DNA from: Pedobacter sp. ASV28
GTDB taxonomy: Bacteria > Bacteroidota > Bacteroidia > Sphingobacteriales > Sphingobacteriaceae
Assembly (NCBI RefSeq): GCF_016428855.1
Contig: NZ_JAELTN010000012.1
Location: 40,985-104,984, forward strand
DNA: 64,000 bases
Direction: 5' to 3'
Shown here: piece after piece, positions 1 through 9,381 of the stretch
How the letters are laid out: every line of letters starts with the position of its first letter
Numbering within the stretch: position 1 is the first letter of the stretch
Program-made: the position numbers and the translations under genes
Notes under the pieces: model-generated
The model's database searches: none
What the model was told of the DNA's origin: nothing
Seen by the model: the letters and a program-made list of their open reading frames with translations, nothing else

Positions 1-1
1 A

Positions 2-1069
2 AAAATACTTAGCCCACTTATAAACGAACAGATCAAACTTCATAACAGAATAGTTATGGCACCGATGAACAGACGCAGAGCCAGTAATGGCATACCCAGC
101 GAATCCATGGTCACTTATTATAAACAACGATCTAGTGCTGGATTGATCATTACGGATAATTTAGCCATATCATCCAATGGAGGCGCCTATATGGATACAC
201 CAGGAATCTATAATGATGATCAAAAACGGGCTTGGAAAAAAATTGTAAAAGAGGTACATGGGAAAGGGGGAAAGATATTCGCCCAATTGGTTCATTCAGG
301 GCGTATTGGCCACCCATCCATCCAAAACGGTGAGCCGTTGATTGCTCCCTCCGCAATAAGTGTAAATGAAACCATTCTTACTCCAGATCAAACTTACCAG
401 CCCATGGCAAAACCTTTGGAAATTCCTATTGAGCAGATTCATATTTGGATAAATGCCTTTAAGGAAGCAGCACTTAATGCTGTGGAGGTCGGTTTTGATG
501 GTGTTGAAATACATGCCGCCCATGGATTTTTAATTGATCAGTTTATCAATCCTCTTAGCAATATCCGAACAGACAAATACGGGGGAAGCATTGAAAATAG
601 AAGCCGATTTTTGTTTGAAGTAATGCAGGAAGTTGTCGCTAAAGTTGGAAAAAACAAGGTAGGTATCAGACTTTCGCCTTTTCGTGAAATTTATGATTTG
701 ACCTCTTATGCTGAAGAGTTAGCCACACATGAATATATTCTTGAACAGCTGCAGAAGTTAGGTGTTTTATACATCCACTTTTCTAATGCAATTTCAAATG
801 GAAAACCTTCAATTCCAATAAGTTTTATACATAACGCACGGCAATATTTTAAAAATATCATTATGATAGCTGGTGGCTTTACCGTACAAACTGCCGAAGA
901 AATTTTGCAAGCTCAACATGTAGACTTAGTAGCTTTTGGTAAGCTTTATATATCTAATCCTGATCTTGTAGAGCGAATTGAACATAATGCCCCCTTGGCC
1001 AAATGGAACGAAGATACTTTTTATCACGGTAGTGAAGAGGGGTATATCGATTATCCCAGGGCTTTCTAA
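2..1069 (+). CDS. NADH:flavin oxidoreductase, Old Yellow Enzyme family (5' truncated by window)
   Basis: FMN-dependent ene-reductase type TIM barrel. The reading frame is open from base 2, and the residues before the first ATG (56) read like the family N-terminus (LSPLINEQIKLHNRIVMAPM), so the true start lies before the window. Family motifs seen: APMNRRRA, HSGRIGH, DGVEIHAAHGF and YGGSIENRSRF. The FMN/substrate-binding pair is H-x-x-H (codons 512 and 521), as in many bacterial members. The residue two after the second His, a proton-donating Tyr in characterised Old Yellow Enzymes, is Phe here (codon 527). Physiological substrate unknown; family members reduce activated alkenes or nitro-compounds. 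Monocistronic as far as visible. Confidence 0.9.
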   Translation, partial: KILSPLINEQIKLHNRIVMAPMNRRRASNGIPSESMVTYYKQRSSAGLIITDNLAISSNGGAYMDTPGIYNDDQKRAWKKIVKEVHGKGGKIFAQLVHSGRIGHPSIQNGEPLIAPSAISVNETILTPDQTYQPMAKPLEIPIEQIHIWINAFKEAALNAVEVGFDGVEIHAAHGFLIDQFINPLSNIRTDKYGGSIENRSRFLFEVMQEVVAKVGKNKVGIRLSPFREIYDLTSYAEELATHEYILEQLQKLGVLYIHFSNAISNGKPSIPISFIHNARQYFKNIIMIAGGFTVQTAEEILQAQHVDLVAFGKLYISNPDLVERIEHNAPLAKWNEDTFYHGSEEGYIDYPRAF

Positions 1070-1148
1070 TTTGTTCAATGATGACCAACAGGTTTAATAA
1101 TTATTTTGATTTCTAAAATTTATAGTATACCTGATTATAATCGTTTGC

Positions 1149-1349
1149 GTGCACGAAAAAAAGAAATTGAATTACTACCATGATTATAAATATAATGTTA
1201 TTACGGCTATAGAGGCCAAGAACAAGTACGCCGCACAATATATCAAAGGGGTAATGATCTGGGAACTTTCACAAGACGTAACCGGAACCTATAGCTTGGT
1301 ATGGGCAGTGGGCGGGAAGATCAATACACCCGCTCTTGATATGCTTTAA
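1149..1349 (+). pseudogene. Remnant of a glycoside hydrolase family 18 chitinase (C-terminal fragment)
   Basis: The 66-codon frame reads Y-N-Y-Y-H-D-type residues followed by KYAAQYIKGVMIWELSQD and TGTYSLVWAV. This resembles the last barrel strand and C-terminal helix of GH18 chitinases (GVMxWELSGD). The catalytic DxxDxDxE region is absent, and the upstream in-frame residues do not resemble GH18. The join from YHDYKYNV to the following KNKYAAQYI also looks internally deleted. The only usable start is a GTG. I read it as a decayed gene fragment, not a functional small protein. Confidence 0.6.
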
Positions 1350-1400
1350 GTTGACCAAAGAACACTAACAATGGTTTTTGGTCTTTGTGAATAAATATTG

Positions 1401-1427
1401 ATTGATGCCATCAAAGATGGTATCAAT
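1401..1427. terminator. Hairpin downstream of the GH18 remnant
   Basis: ATTGATGCCATC and GATGGTATCAAT form a 12-bp stem with one G-T pair and an AAA loop. No T-tract follows, so it may be a relic terminator or a simple structure. Confidence 0.35.
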
Positions 1428-1463
1428 CATAGAAAAAATGAAGTGAAATGCCTATCAATTAAA

Positions 1464-1491
1464 AAAGGAATGATTTTTTAATCATTCCTTT
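1464..1491. terminator. Bidirectional intrinsic terminator
   Basis: AAAGGAATGAT / ATCATTCCTTT is a perfect 11-bp stem with a 6-nt loop. It lies between the GH18 remnant (plus) and the phytase gene (minus), which converge here. The A-run on the left gives a T-run on the minus transcript. Confidence 0.55.
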
Positions 1492-1603
1492 CTACAGGTC
1501 TGGCTAAGCTCAAACCCACGGCCAAAAGCTCCTTATAACCTAAAAACGATTGGGTGAAAAATTCTTATTTATGGCCAATCTGAAGAACTTGCTTGTTCTA
1601 TTA

Positions 1604-2680
1604 TTAATATTTTGTTTGTAATTGTTTACCTGCTATGTCTTCCCATCTGTAGTAATGAAAGGTTTTGTCATCGCTCATCACTACAAAAAGTCCGTGTTTA
1701 AAAGTATTATTTAATGGCAGGTTTACCACATCAGATCCATCACTTTGTGTGGCTGCAACTGGAACAATTTTTAAAAGCTTATGCTCATGAGGGTTTTCTT
1801 TTGTGCCTTCTCTGCTAAATATTTGAAAACGATTTGAACCTTGATCAGAAACCAAAATATATCCTGTAGTATCGGTTAGTTTGTAAATGGAGATCCCTTC
1901 ATGATCTGCAGAAAAACCTTCTGTAGCAAATAAGGCCAATTGTTTATTGCCTTTTTCAGGATCGGCATAATATTGTTTTACCCCAACTTGTTCGTCGGCG
2001 TAATAAATGTAGCCCAGTTCATTATCTACGGCAATTGCTTCAATTTCCTTTTTCCCGCTGTAGCTTCCAAATTTTCTAACCAGTTTGGCTTTAATCTGTC
2101 CTTTTCCGTTGTCTGACAATAGATATTGCCATAAATAACCTTCTTTAGGCCCATTTTTTCTGCCCACAATGGCATAGATATTGCCTTTTTTGGAAGTATA
2201 TAAGGCAATCCCCATTAAATCACGGTAGTCAGTTTCGGTTTCTCCTTCAAACATATCTAAACCACCATTATCTATAGCTTGCATGTTGGGTAAAGAAAAT
2301 ATTCTCAGCTTATGGGTAAAACGCTCTGTTGTTACCGCAATGTCTGTTGGCTTTCCGTTTAGTATCAAACCATAAGCAATATCAACGTTGTTAGGTCTTT
2401 TTAAACCACTAACCACTTTATCTTTAACAATCTTTCCGTTCAGGTCGAATACAAACAAGGCACCATTAATGTCTTTGTCAGTTCCAATAATCAAACTTTT
2501 AGAGGGATCTTCTTTATTGATCCAGATGGCTGGATCATCCGAATCGTGATTTACGGCTTCTGTAATGATAACAGGTTTCACGGTATCGGCAATAATGTCC
2601 TTTTGTGCATTGCCTTTACAGGCTGCACCTAATAATAAGCCCGTAAATAAGATCAGGGTATTTTGCTTTAGAAAACTCAT
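1604..2680 (-). CDS. Beta-propeller phytase (3-phytase), lipoprotein
   Basis: Hydrolyses phosphate esters of myo-inositol hexakisphosphate in a Ca2+-dependent way (beta-propeller phytase family, PF02333). The N-terminus is hydrophobic and ends in a lipobox-like LGAAC near residue 21, so the protein is probably anchored to a membrane outside the cytoplasm. Family signatures visible: DDPAIWIN (~residue 48), RPNNVDI, YYADEQVGVKQY and ADHEGISIY, which carry the acidic Ca2+ and phosphate ligands. Length 358 aa is normal for the family. Third gene of a minus-strand operon after a TonB receptor and a beta-helix lipoprotein, which suggests phytate or phosphate scavenging at the cell surface. Confidence 0.9.
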   Translation of the reverse strand: MSFLKQNTLILFTGLLLGAACKGNAQKDIIADTVKPVIITEAVNHDSDDPAIWINKEDPSKSLIIGTDKDINGALFVFDLNGKIVKDKVVSGLKRPNNVDIAYGLILNGKPTDIAVTTERFTHKLRIFSLPNMQAIDNGGLDMFEGETETDYRDLMGIALYTSKKGNIYAIVGRKNGPKEGYLWQYLLSDNGKGQIKAKLVRKFGSYSGKKEIEAIAVDNELGYIYYADEQVGVKQYYADPEKGNKQLALFATEGFSADHEGISIYKLTDTTGYILVSDQGSNRFQIFSREGTKENPHEHKLLKIVPVAATQSDGSDVVNLPLNNTFKHGLFVVMSDDKTFHYYRWEDIAGKQLQTKY

Positions 2681-2711
2681 GTGATAAAATATCTTTGTTT
2701 TTTAAAAGCAA

Positions 2712-2739
2712 ACGCCTGTCCAGTATATCCGGAAGGCGT
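2712..2739 (-). terminator. Hairpin between beta-helix lipoprotein and phytase genes
   Basis: ACGCCT...AGGCGT with additional inner pairing. On the minus transcript it is followed by TTTGCTTTT. It could partially terminate transcription or stabilise the upstream mRNA, lowering phytase expression relative to the receptor. Confidence 0.4.
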
Positions 2740-2773
2740 CCGCTATATTTTTAATGTGGATTTATTTCAAAAA

Positions 2774-4396
2774 TTATTTTGTTCCAAATGCACCGAAACG
2801 TGCTGCAGGAGCCAATGATTTATAATTAACACTATTTACCGTAATTCCAGTTGCTGTAAAGTGTGGTGTAAGGATAGCATTACCAGTACCACTGTAAGCT
2901 CCTGTAAGAACAGGTGAACCGGCCTGTACAGAGAAATCCCAGTTGCTGTCATAAATATAGCTCGTTAATGCATTGGTGTTGAAGGTGAAATTTACAAATT
3001 TTGGATCTTTAGCTGCATCTCCGGCAGATGTGCTTACCAGGCTATGCTGATCTACATTAGCAGGATACACATTGGCATTAGCTAAAGTATAACCTAAATA
3101 AGCCGTTGTGGTACCTCCCGAAACATCTTGTGCAAGCGTACTTGTTTGTGAGCCCGACGCGTAAAAATTATAATCAATTATCGATTTATCATCACATCCG
3201 TCTTTTACGCTTACAGTGCCCCATTTAGGGGTCATTGCCTTAAATTTGCTATTTACCATCAGGTTATTGAAAACACCCACCAAAGCAGCTTTTTCTACGT
3301 AAATACTCCCCCCTTTAACACCATCACGACGCCAGCCTGCATTGATAATGGTATTATTATAAGCTTTAATGCTCGCCTGAAATCTTCCTGCTGCATCGTC
3401 CTGTCCAGAGCTTGATAGTTTTAGTCCATTTGTATTAGGACTGTAAATAATATTCTGTGCAACATCAACCTTACATCCGGCTTTTACATTAATGCCCTCT
3501 CCGCCTGTTTTACCATTGGCATAAAGAATATTGTTCTGAACAATGGCACTTCCACCGATAAAATATATGGCGTCTGAAGCACCATTACGTAGTGTAGAGT
3601 TGATGATCACATATTTCCCATTTACGTTATTTGTGGTGATCTGTGGATCGGCATCGCCACCAGCGGTGTAAATACCTGCTATGGCCGAAGGAGAATCTGA
3701 AACAACTTCTCCACCTGTGTATTCGATAATAACATTGTCAAATAACATTTCAGGGCATTTAGCTGAGGCTATAATACCGCCCCACAAACCTGCAAACGTA
3801 TTGGCAGAAGTACGTTTGCTCTCTGTAACAGTAAACATAATGGGATTTGCCTTGGTTCCTTTGCAATACAGGCTTCCATTAACCATCACTTCAATCCTGG
3901 TATGGCTGGCACCTACGCCGTTATCATCAAAAATGACCTTTACACCTTCTTGTATGGTCAATGTTTTACCTTCGGGTATGGTAAGATGGCCCGATACAAA
4001 AACAGTTGTGTTTTTCTCCCAAACTCCACTTACCTCACCACTTACTTTATCCATTTGTGTCCAAGAAATAGTGACGTCGCACTTTGCCGAAATACCCGGA
4101 TTTTGAGATGAGGTAGCAGTTATGATGGCCGATCCTTCTTTTAGTGCAGTTACTTTACCCTCATTGTCTACGGTAGCAACAGATTCATTAGATGATTTCC
4201 ATACCATGCTTTTGTTGGTTACGTTCTCTGGAAAAAAGGTGACGCTCAATTTCTTGGTTTCCTCTGGTTTTAAAGAGATAGAGGTTGGAGACATGGTGAT
4301 CCCTGCAATGGGTGTTTCGGAATCCGTTTTTTTACAACTGTTAAAAGTCAATAAAGCCGTGAGCATTAACAGTAAAGAAAGTAGTTTATTTTTCAT
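2774..4396 (-). CDS. Surface lipoprotein with BIG2 Ig-like domain and right-handed beta-helix
   Basis: 540 aa. The signal peptide ends in a lipobox (LLTFNSC, Cys ~21). Residues ~33-110 form a bacterial Ig-like group 2 domain (ISLKPEETKKLSVTFFP, SSNESVATVDNEGKVTAL). From ~120 onward there are repeated short strands and N-rich turns typical of a parallel beta-helix (VIIEYTGGEVV, VIINSTLRNGASDAI, NNTIINAGW). No catalytic motif recognised. It sits 23 bp after the TonB receptor and upstream of the phytase. By analogy with SusD-like partners it may be a surface accessory or binding protein, but that role is inferred from context only. Confidence 0.75.
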   Translation of the reverse strand: MKNKLLSLLLMLTALLTFNSCKKTDSETPIAGITMSPTSISLKPEETKKLSVTFFPENVTNKSMVWKSSNESVATVDNEGKVTALKEGSAIITATSSQNPGISAKCDVTISWTQMDKVSGEVSGVWEKNTTVFVSGHLTIPEGKTLTIQEGVKVIFDDNGVGASHTRIEVMVNGSLYCKGTKANPIMFTVTESKRTSANTFAGLWGGIIASAKCPEMLFDNVIIEYTGGEVVSDSPSAIAGIYTAGGDADPQITTNNVNGKYVIINSTLRNGASDAIYFIGGSAIVQNNILYANGKTGGEGINVKAGCKVDVAQNIIYSPNTNGLKLSSSGQDDAAGRFQASIKAYNNTIINAGWRRDGVKGGSIYVEKAALVGVFNNLMVNSKFKAMTPKWGTVSVKDGCDDKSIIDYNFYASGSQTSTLAQDVSGGTTTAYLGYTLANANVYPANVDQHSLVSTSAGDAAKDPKFVNFTFNTNALTSYIYDSNWDFSVQAGSPVLTGAYSGTGNAILTPHFTATGITVNSVNYKSLAPAARFGAFGTK

Positions 4397-4419
4397 CTTA
4401 TTATATAATTTTAAGTTTT

Positions 4420-7161
4420 CTAAGAAAATTTATATCTGATCCCAATCATGATATTTTGTCCATAATAGTTATAGCGTTCTACCACTCCGCCTTTGTAACG
4501 CTTTACATGCTGTTGTGATTCATTTTGCCGGTTTAGCTTAATGTATTGAATGGTAGGGGAGTTGAGCAGATTTGAGGCCTTGATAAACGTTCCCATATGT
4601 CGGCTTAACTTTTTTTCGATCGAAGCATCGAATTGAGAAAATCCTGCAAGCCAGCTGTCGCGATTATAATAGGGAGATACGATAAGTAGTCGCTCTCCTG
4701 TATAGGAATAGGCTAACTGTCCGTCCCAACCATGTCGCACATCTTTAAAGAGGAGAGAAAAATTAACCACATGCGCGGCTTGTCCGTATAAGGGTCTGCT
4801 TTGGTCAACATTTACGGTAATATATTTGTTGGATGCTCCCTCATCGGGATTAGGCATTTCATCTTTTTTGGTAGTTGTAATACGGGAGTGGGTATAGGTA
4901 TAGTTGGCTTTAATACCAAACCAGTTAAAGTATTTCAATAGATCTAACTCTGCCCCCAAGTTATAGGCATTCCCAAAATTCATGGGCATATAATAGGTAT
5001 CCTGTCCAAAACCGGTAACCATGCTAAATTCAATGGGATTAATTATTTTCTTGTAGAATAGGCCTAGCATAAACTGCTCTGCCTGACGCGGATAATATTC
5101 GTAACGCAGGTCATAGTTATGTGCTACGGTATGTTGAATATCCGGATTACCGCGTTCTTTATAATCTTCGCTAATGATCTGATAAGGTACTATTTCAAAA
5201 AAACTTGGCCTATTGATGGCTTTTGCATATGATGCACGTAAATTGGTGTGCTTGTTCAGTTCATATTTGAGATGTGCCGATGGTAGCATATCTGTATAAT
5301 TTTGTTCACCTGCATTACGGGCCCCCTCGGTAGGGAATTTTAAAAGATAACCTTGTCTTGTGTTTTCGGCCCTTATGCCGGCAAGTAATTGCAGATGATG
5401 ATATACATATTTGGATTGAAGGTAACCTGCGGCAATTTTTTCCGATGCATCGTAATTAAGGGGGTCACTAATGTTTCCAAACTCTTTTACTTCAAATTTG
5501 ATTTCGTCATAATTATTCCAGTCACGACCTTTTATGAGCTCACGCTGAGCTTCCTCTGGCTTATTTTCATCAAAAGGGCGGAAAAGGTATTCATTAAAAT
5601 AACTATTACGTATTTTATCGCGATATAAGCCTCCGGTAGAGAGCTCTATCTGACTTTTTCCTGTATTGATGAAATATTTCATATTCAGGTATCCGGCTTT
5701 GTCTTCATCTGAATTATGTTCCCATCTGCGCAATGCTCCAACGTCCTGAGCAATGCGATATAGGCCATTTACAATGGTTACATTGATCTGTGTATTATCA
5801 GGTGTTTCATTTAAGGCTTTAGCGTATACGGCCGACCAATCCAATTGCAAGCGGTTATTGGCCAATTTATGCAAACCTTTAAGTGTACTGTTCAGGATCT
5901 GCTGCTGGTTCCAGAGCATACGTGTGGTTTGTGAAGTGCGGCTTTCGGCATCTCTTACCTGTGCTTCGCTAAAATTCATGTAAGCGTTATACCAAACCAG
6001 TTTATTGTTCTTATCTAAGTTATAATCAAATTTGGCATGAAAACCCATCCTGCTTTGCTGTTCAGAAAAATAACGATGGGTGATGGTCTGTGTAAAGTCA
6101 GAACCAACGCCACCATATAAGTCGTTAGTATTGCCCCGATAATTATTTTGAACGCTTCCGGCCAGCATAATACCTAATTGTTGCTTAAAGAACCTATCTC
6201 CGTAAGAAAAGCCAGCATTTAGTCCTGGAAGTGCTGTTTGTGCCTTTAATGCCAAATTGGCATTTGTAAAGTCTTTCATTTTCACCGGGTAAGCCAAACC
6301 ATATTTCTCGGTAGGCGATTTAGGGTTGATGATTGAATGATCAAAATATTGGAAATCTCTTTTGAAGTACTGAAAGTTGTATCCTGTAGACAGGTTGGCT
6401 GAAATGGAACGATGAGATGGCGCATCTTTCATGACCATATCAATGGCGCCACCAATACCATCGGCTTCCATATTGGCGGTCAGTGATTTGGTCACTTCAA
6501 GCCTGTCCAATAATTCGGCGGGAAAAATATCCAGTGGAACAAACCGGTTCTTATTATCGGGGCTTGGTATTTTTATTCCATTTACTAAGGTATAATTAAA
6601 GCGTTTATCCATGCCGCGAAGTATGGCATAACGTCCCTCTCCATTGGCACTTCTTTCCACTACTGCTCCCGACATGCGCTGCAGCACATTGGCGACGGTG
6701 ATATCGGGCGATAGCTCTATGGCTTTAGCACTCATGACGTTCATGACGTTCATGGCCTGCCTTTCCACGCTGCGAGCCTTATTTTCAGTTTCGTCGCCAT
6801 GACTTGACAATACGGCCACTTCTTTAAGTGATACATTAGACGAACTTAATTTGATCTCGATCTCTTTTTCCGGTGGTATGGTAAGGCTAATGTGTTTTTC
6901 TATATAGCCCACATAAGTGCAGGTAATTGTAACAGGGAAGGTGATATGCTCCATAGAAAAATGACCGTTAAGACCGGTAATGGCTTTTCGGGAAGGCTGA
7001 CCGTTGCTAGAAATGCTGACCCCTGTCAGTGCTTCACCCGATTGCGAATCGGTTACCACTCCTCTGATGGTTTGGGCATTTGTAACTCCGGCAAACACAA
7101 AAAGGCCTATGGTAACAAGTGTTAGCAGACGTTTAAATAAAATGCATAAAGTTTTGCTCAT
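4420..7161 (-). CDS. TonB-dependent outer-membrane receptor with carboxypeptidase-D-like N-terminal domain
   Basis: 913 aa. Signal peptide to ~29, then a CarboxypepD-regulatory-like domain (IRGVVTDSQSGEALTGVSI, ~30-115). A plug domain follows (NVLQRMSGAVVERSANGEG, ILRGMDKRFNYTLVNGIKI, ~130-245), then a 22-strand-type barrel to the C-terminal IMIGIRYKFS. Closer to the FepA/CirA-like receptors than to SusC: no SusC-type N-terminal extension and no SusD gene nearby. First gene of the operon with a beta-helix lipoprotein and a phytase, so the imported ligand may be an inositol phosphate, phosphate ester or metal-phytate complex (inference). Confidence 0.88.
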   Translation of the reverse strand: MSKTLCILFKRLLTLVTIGLFVFAGVTNAQTIRGVVTDSQSGEALTGVSISSNGQPSRKAITGLNGHFSMEHITFPVTITCTYVGYIEKHISLTIPPEKEIEIKLSSSNVSLKEVAVLSSHGDETENKARSVERQAMNVMNVMSAKAIELSPDITVANVLQRMSGAVVERSANGEGRYAILRGMDKRFNYTLVNGIKIPSPDNKNRFVPLDIFPAELLDRLEVTKSLTANMEADGIGGAIDMVMKDAPSHRSISANLSTGYNFQYFKRDFQYFDHSIINPKSPTEKYGLAYPVKMKDFTNANLALKAQTALPGLNAGFSYGDRFFKQQLGIMLAGSVQNNYRGNTNDLYGGVGSDFTQTITHRYFSEQQSRMGFHAKFDYNLDKNNKLVWYNAYMNFSEAQVRDAESRTSQTTRMLWNQQQILNSTLKGLHKLANNRLQLDWSAVYAKALNETPDNTQINVTIVNGLYRIAQDVGALRRWEHNSDEDKAGYLNMKYFINTGKSQIELSTGGLYRDKIRNSYFNEYLFRPFDENKPEEAQRELIKGRDWNNYDEIKFEVKEFGNISDPLNYDASEKIAAGYLQSKYVYHHLQLLAGIRAENTRQGYLLKFPTEGARNAGEQNYTDMLPSAHLKYELNKHTNLRASYAKAINRPSFFEIVPYQIISEDYKERGNPDIQHTVAHNYDLRYEYYPRQAEQFMLGLFYKKIINPIEFSMVTGFGQDTYYMPMNFGNAYNLGAELDLLKYFNWFGIKANYTYTHSRITTTKKDEMPNPDEGASNKYITVNVDQSRPLYGQAAHVVNFSLLFKDVRHGWDGQLAYSYTGERLLIVSPYYNRDSWLAGFSQFDASIEKKLSRHMGTFIKASNLLNSPTIQYIKLNRQNESQQHVKRYKGGVVERYNYYGQNIMIGIRYKFS

Positions 7162-7231
7162 AACTTTTGGTCAAGTTTGATTTTTGTTTGACGAAGCAAA
7201 GATGATATGCACAAAACAGATAGAATAATTT

Positions 7232-7259
7232 CTACCGTTACATTAAGGCAACACGGTAG
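7232..7259. promoter_or_regulatory. Inverted repeat upstream of the TonB receptor (candidate operator)
   Basis: CTACCGT and ACGGTAG, perfect 7-bp arms 14 bp apart, ~75 bp before the receptor start codon. It could be an operator for a phosphate-responsive or TPR-HTH regulator, or a 5'-UTR hairpin. No T-run, so not a terminator for the upstream regulator gene. Confidence 0.3.
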
Positions 7260-7384
7260 TTTTTAGCGTATATTTTGTGTGAACATTATGTTTTAAATTA
7301 TTGATAATCATTTATTTGTGTTGTTTTTTGACCTCCATTATGCTTTGGTTATGTATAGGTAAACTAATTGTTAAGTGCCATGGA

Positions 7385-9004
7385 TTAGATAGATTGGATA
7401 TAGGAGGTTAGATTTTCTCCTGTTGGAAGATTTAACTTTTTTCTTAATCGATAACGGGCAACACGCAAACTATCGTTTGAAATTCCCAATAAAGTGGATA
7501 TATCTGTTGAATTCAGGTTGATTTTCAGTAAGGTAATTAACCGTATATCAGAAGCGGTGAGGTCTTGGCTAATCTCTTTAAGTCTTTCAAAAAAACTTTG
7601 GTGTACCTGTTCAAAGGCAAAGGTAAACTCTTTCCAATGCTGCTCCTGCGTAATACTGTCGTTAATCTCGTGGATTAGTTTTTGCATTTGTCTTTTCTGG
7701 TCCCTTTTTTCATCCTTTACCATAAGCTGTAAAGAACTTCTCATGCGCTCAAGAAATTGATTGTTGCGAATAAGGTTTAAAGTATGATTAGATAGCTCTT
7801 TGCTTTTTAAATCTAATTGCTCTTTTAGTTTGTCTTCTTCCAGCTGCTGATTTTTTAACTGAGAGGCAAGTAGCTCACTTTCTATTTGCTTTTGTCTTGC
7901 ATCTGCTTGTTGTTCCTTGATTTTTAACCTTTGCCTGCTATAAAGGGTAACAGAAAGTGCGATAAGCAATGCCAAGACAATTAAAGTGGCTATAATGATG
8001 GTTTGGTTTACTTTTCGGTTAGCCTGTAATTCTCTTATTTCGTCACTTTTCTTGTCCATATCATATAAGGCATGTAGAAAAGAGGTTTGCTTTATACCAT
8101 CAAGCGAGTAGATATCCAAAGTGTGTTTTCTGCTTAATTCAGAATAATGATAGGCACTATCCATTTTCCCCATTAACCCAAAGGTTTTTCCCAAATCTTT
8201 TGTTGTTGCCGCTAATTGATAGTTATTGCCCAAATCTAAAGCCATTTGATAAGCTTCTTTGGTTTTGGCTATACTTTGAGCATACTTCCCCGTCTTGCGT
8301 AAAAGGTCTCCTAAATTATTGACAACTTCTACACTACCAATTTCATTTTTTGCCTCTTCATAAAGTACCAAGGATTTTTTGAAATAAACCGCCGCGGAAT
8401 CATATTTTTCCAAATCTTCATAAACACTTCCTAAATTTTCATAGATTTTTGCTACACCGTTTTTATCCTTGGTGGAAGAGAAATTTTGCAAGGCTAGCCT
8501 TTGATAAAAGAGGGCACTATCATACTGTTGTTTCTTTTCATAAATATGTCCGATATTGCCAAAGGTTTCTGCTATTCCCTTTTTGTTTTTAGTCTTCTGT
8601 AATAACACCAAAGCCTTGTCGTAATGCTCTTTGGCCAGATCTATTTGTTTATTGTAATAGTAGAACAGACCGATATCATTAAGATTAGAGGCTTTCAGAT
8701 CCAGGTTGCTTAAGGTATTGAAGATTTTATCTGCATCCAGATAATAGGCTAAAGCCAATTTATAGTGCCCTTGCGAGAAACATATCCATCCCATTTGTTG
8801 CAGACATAAAGCTTCTTGCTCTTTTCTGTTTTCAGTTAAAGCCCGACTATAATTTTTTTTAAGGAGTACCATGGCCGAATCGGGCTGGTGCTGGCTTAAT
8901 TGTTTCAATTGCTCAACAGAATAGCGTTGTGCATTGGAAAAAAGGGAATAAAAAGTAAGAATAAATATAAGTGCAATATTGATTTGAATTCTTTCTGCTG
9001 ACAT
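7385..9004 (-). CDS. Membrane-anchored TPR regulator with C-terminal LuxR/GerE-like HTH
   Basis: 539 aa. Signal/anchor at the N-terminus, tetratricopeptide repeats ~55-310 (many A..Y..KAL..Y motifs), one transmembrane helix ~330-352 (TIIIATLIVLALLIALSV), a coiled coil ~355-420, and a C-terminal helix-turn-helix region (ITLLKINLNSTDISTLLGIS, then DSLRVARYRLRKKL). This architecture is common in Bacteroidota. The sensor faces the periplasm and the HTH the cytoplasm, and ligands are mostly unknown. It lies directly upstream of the TonB receptor/phytase operon on the same strand, so it is a candidate regulator of that operon. Confidence 0.8.
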   Translation of the reverse strand: MSAERIQINIALIFILTFYSLFSNAQRYSVEQLKQLSQHQPDSAMVLLKKNYSRALTENRKEQEALCLQQMGWICFSQGHYKLALAYYLDADKIFNTLSNLDLKASNLNDIGLFYYYNKQIDLAKEHYDKALVLLQKTKNKKGIAETFGNIGHIYEKKQQYDSALFYQRLALQNFSSTKDKNGVAKIYENLGSVYEDLEKYDSAAVYFKKSLVLYEEAKNEIGSVEVVNNLGDLLRKTGKYAQSIAKTKEAYQMALDLGNNYQLAATTKDLGKTFGLMGKMDSAYHYSELSRKHTLDIYSLDGIKQTSFLHALYDMDKKSDEIRELQANRKVNQTIIIATLIVLALLIALSVTLYSRQRLKIKEQQADARQKQIESELLASQLKNQQLEEDKLKEQLDLKSKELSNHTLNLIRNNQFLERMRSSLQLMVKDEKRDQKRQMQKLIHEINDSITQEQHWKEFTFAFEQVHQSFFERLKEISQDLTASDIRLITLLKINLNSTDISTLLGISNDSLRVARYRLRKKLNLPTGENLTSYIQSI

Positions 9005-9381
9005 TTTTTCTTTTTTGCATGATTTATTTTTTAGACCATAATTGATCTAAAAATGGGTTGATATGAGTTAAAAGGTATCTGCGAACGTAAACAGAAGAGC
9101 CTAATTCCATACAAAGAAAGGAGCTTTATTGGGTGGTTTTTAATTAATTAATTGTTATTAAATTGTTAATTAAGGAGGGCTAACTGTTAAGGCTTGAAAG
9201 AGCCTATAGGTTTTAACTTGTGGCGTTCGAATATCAGGTATGTACTCATAGTACTTTTATCAAAACCTGCTGTTATTGTTATTTTTTGATTATATTTAAT
9301 ATAGATCTGGTATTAAAAATGTAAAGTAGTATGATGCTGAGTTCGTTTAGTCCGAACTTAGGTTAATTAATAATTTCCTTC
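9005..9381. other. Intergenic region between divergent regulators
   Basis: 377 bp, A+T rich, with runs such as TTAATTAATTAATTG. It must hold the promoters of the minus-strand TPR-HTH gene and the plus-strand AraC gene. I see no convincing TTG/TAnnTTTG pair, no RNA gene and no ORF of note. Confidence 0.5.
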
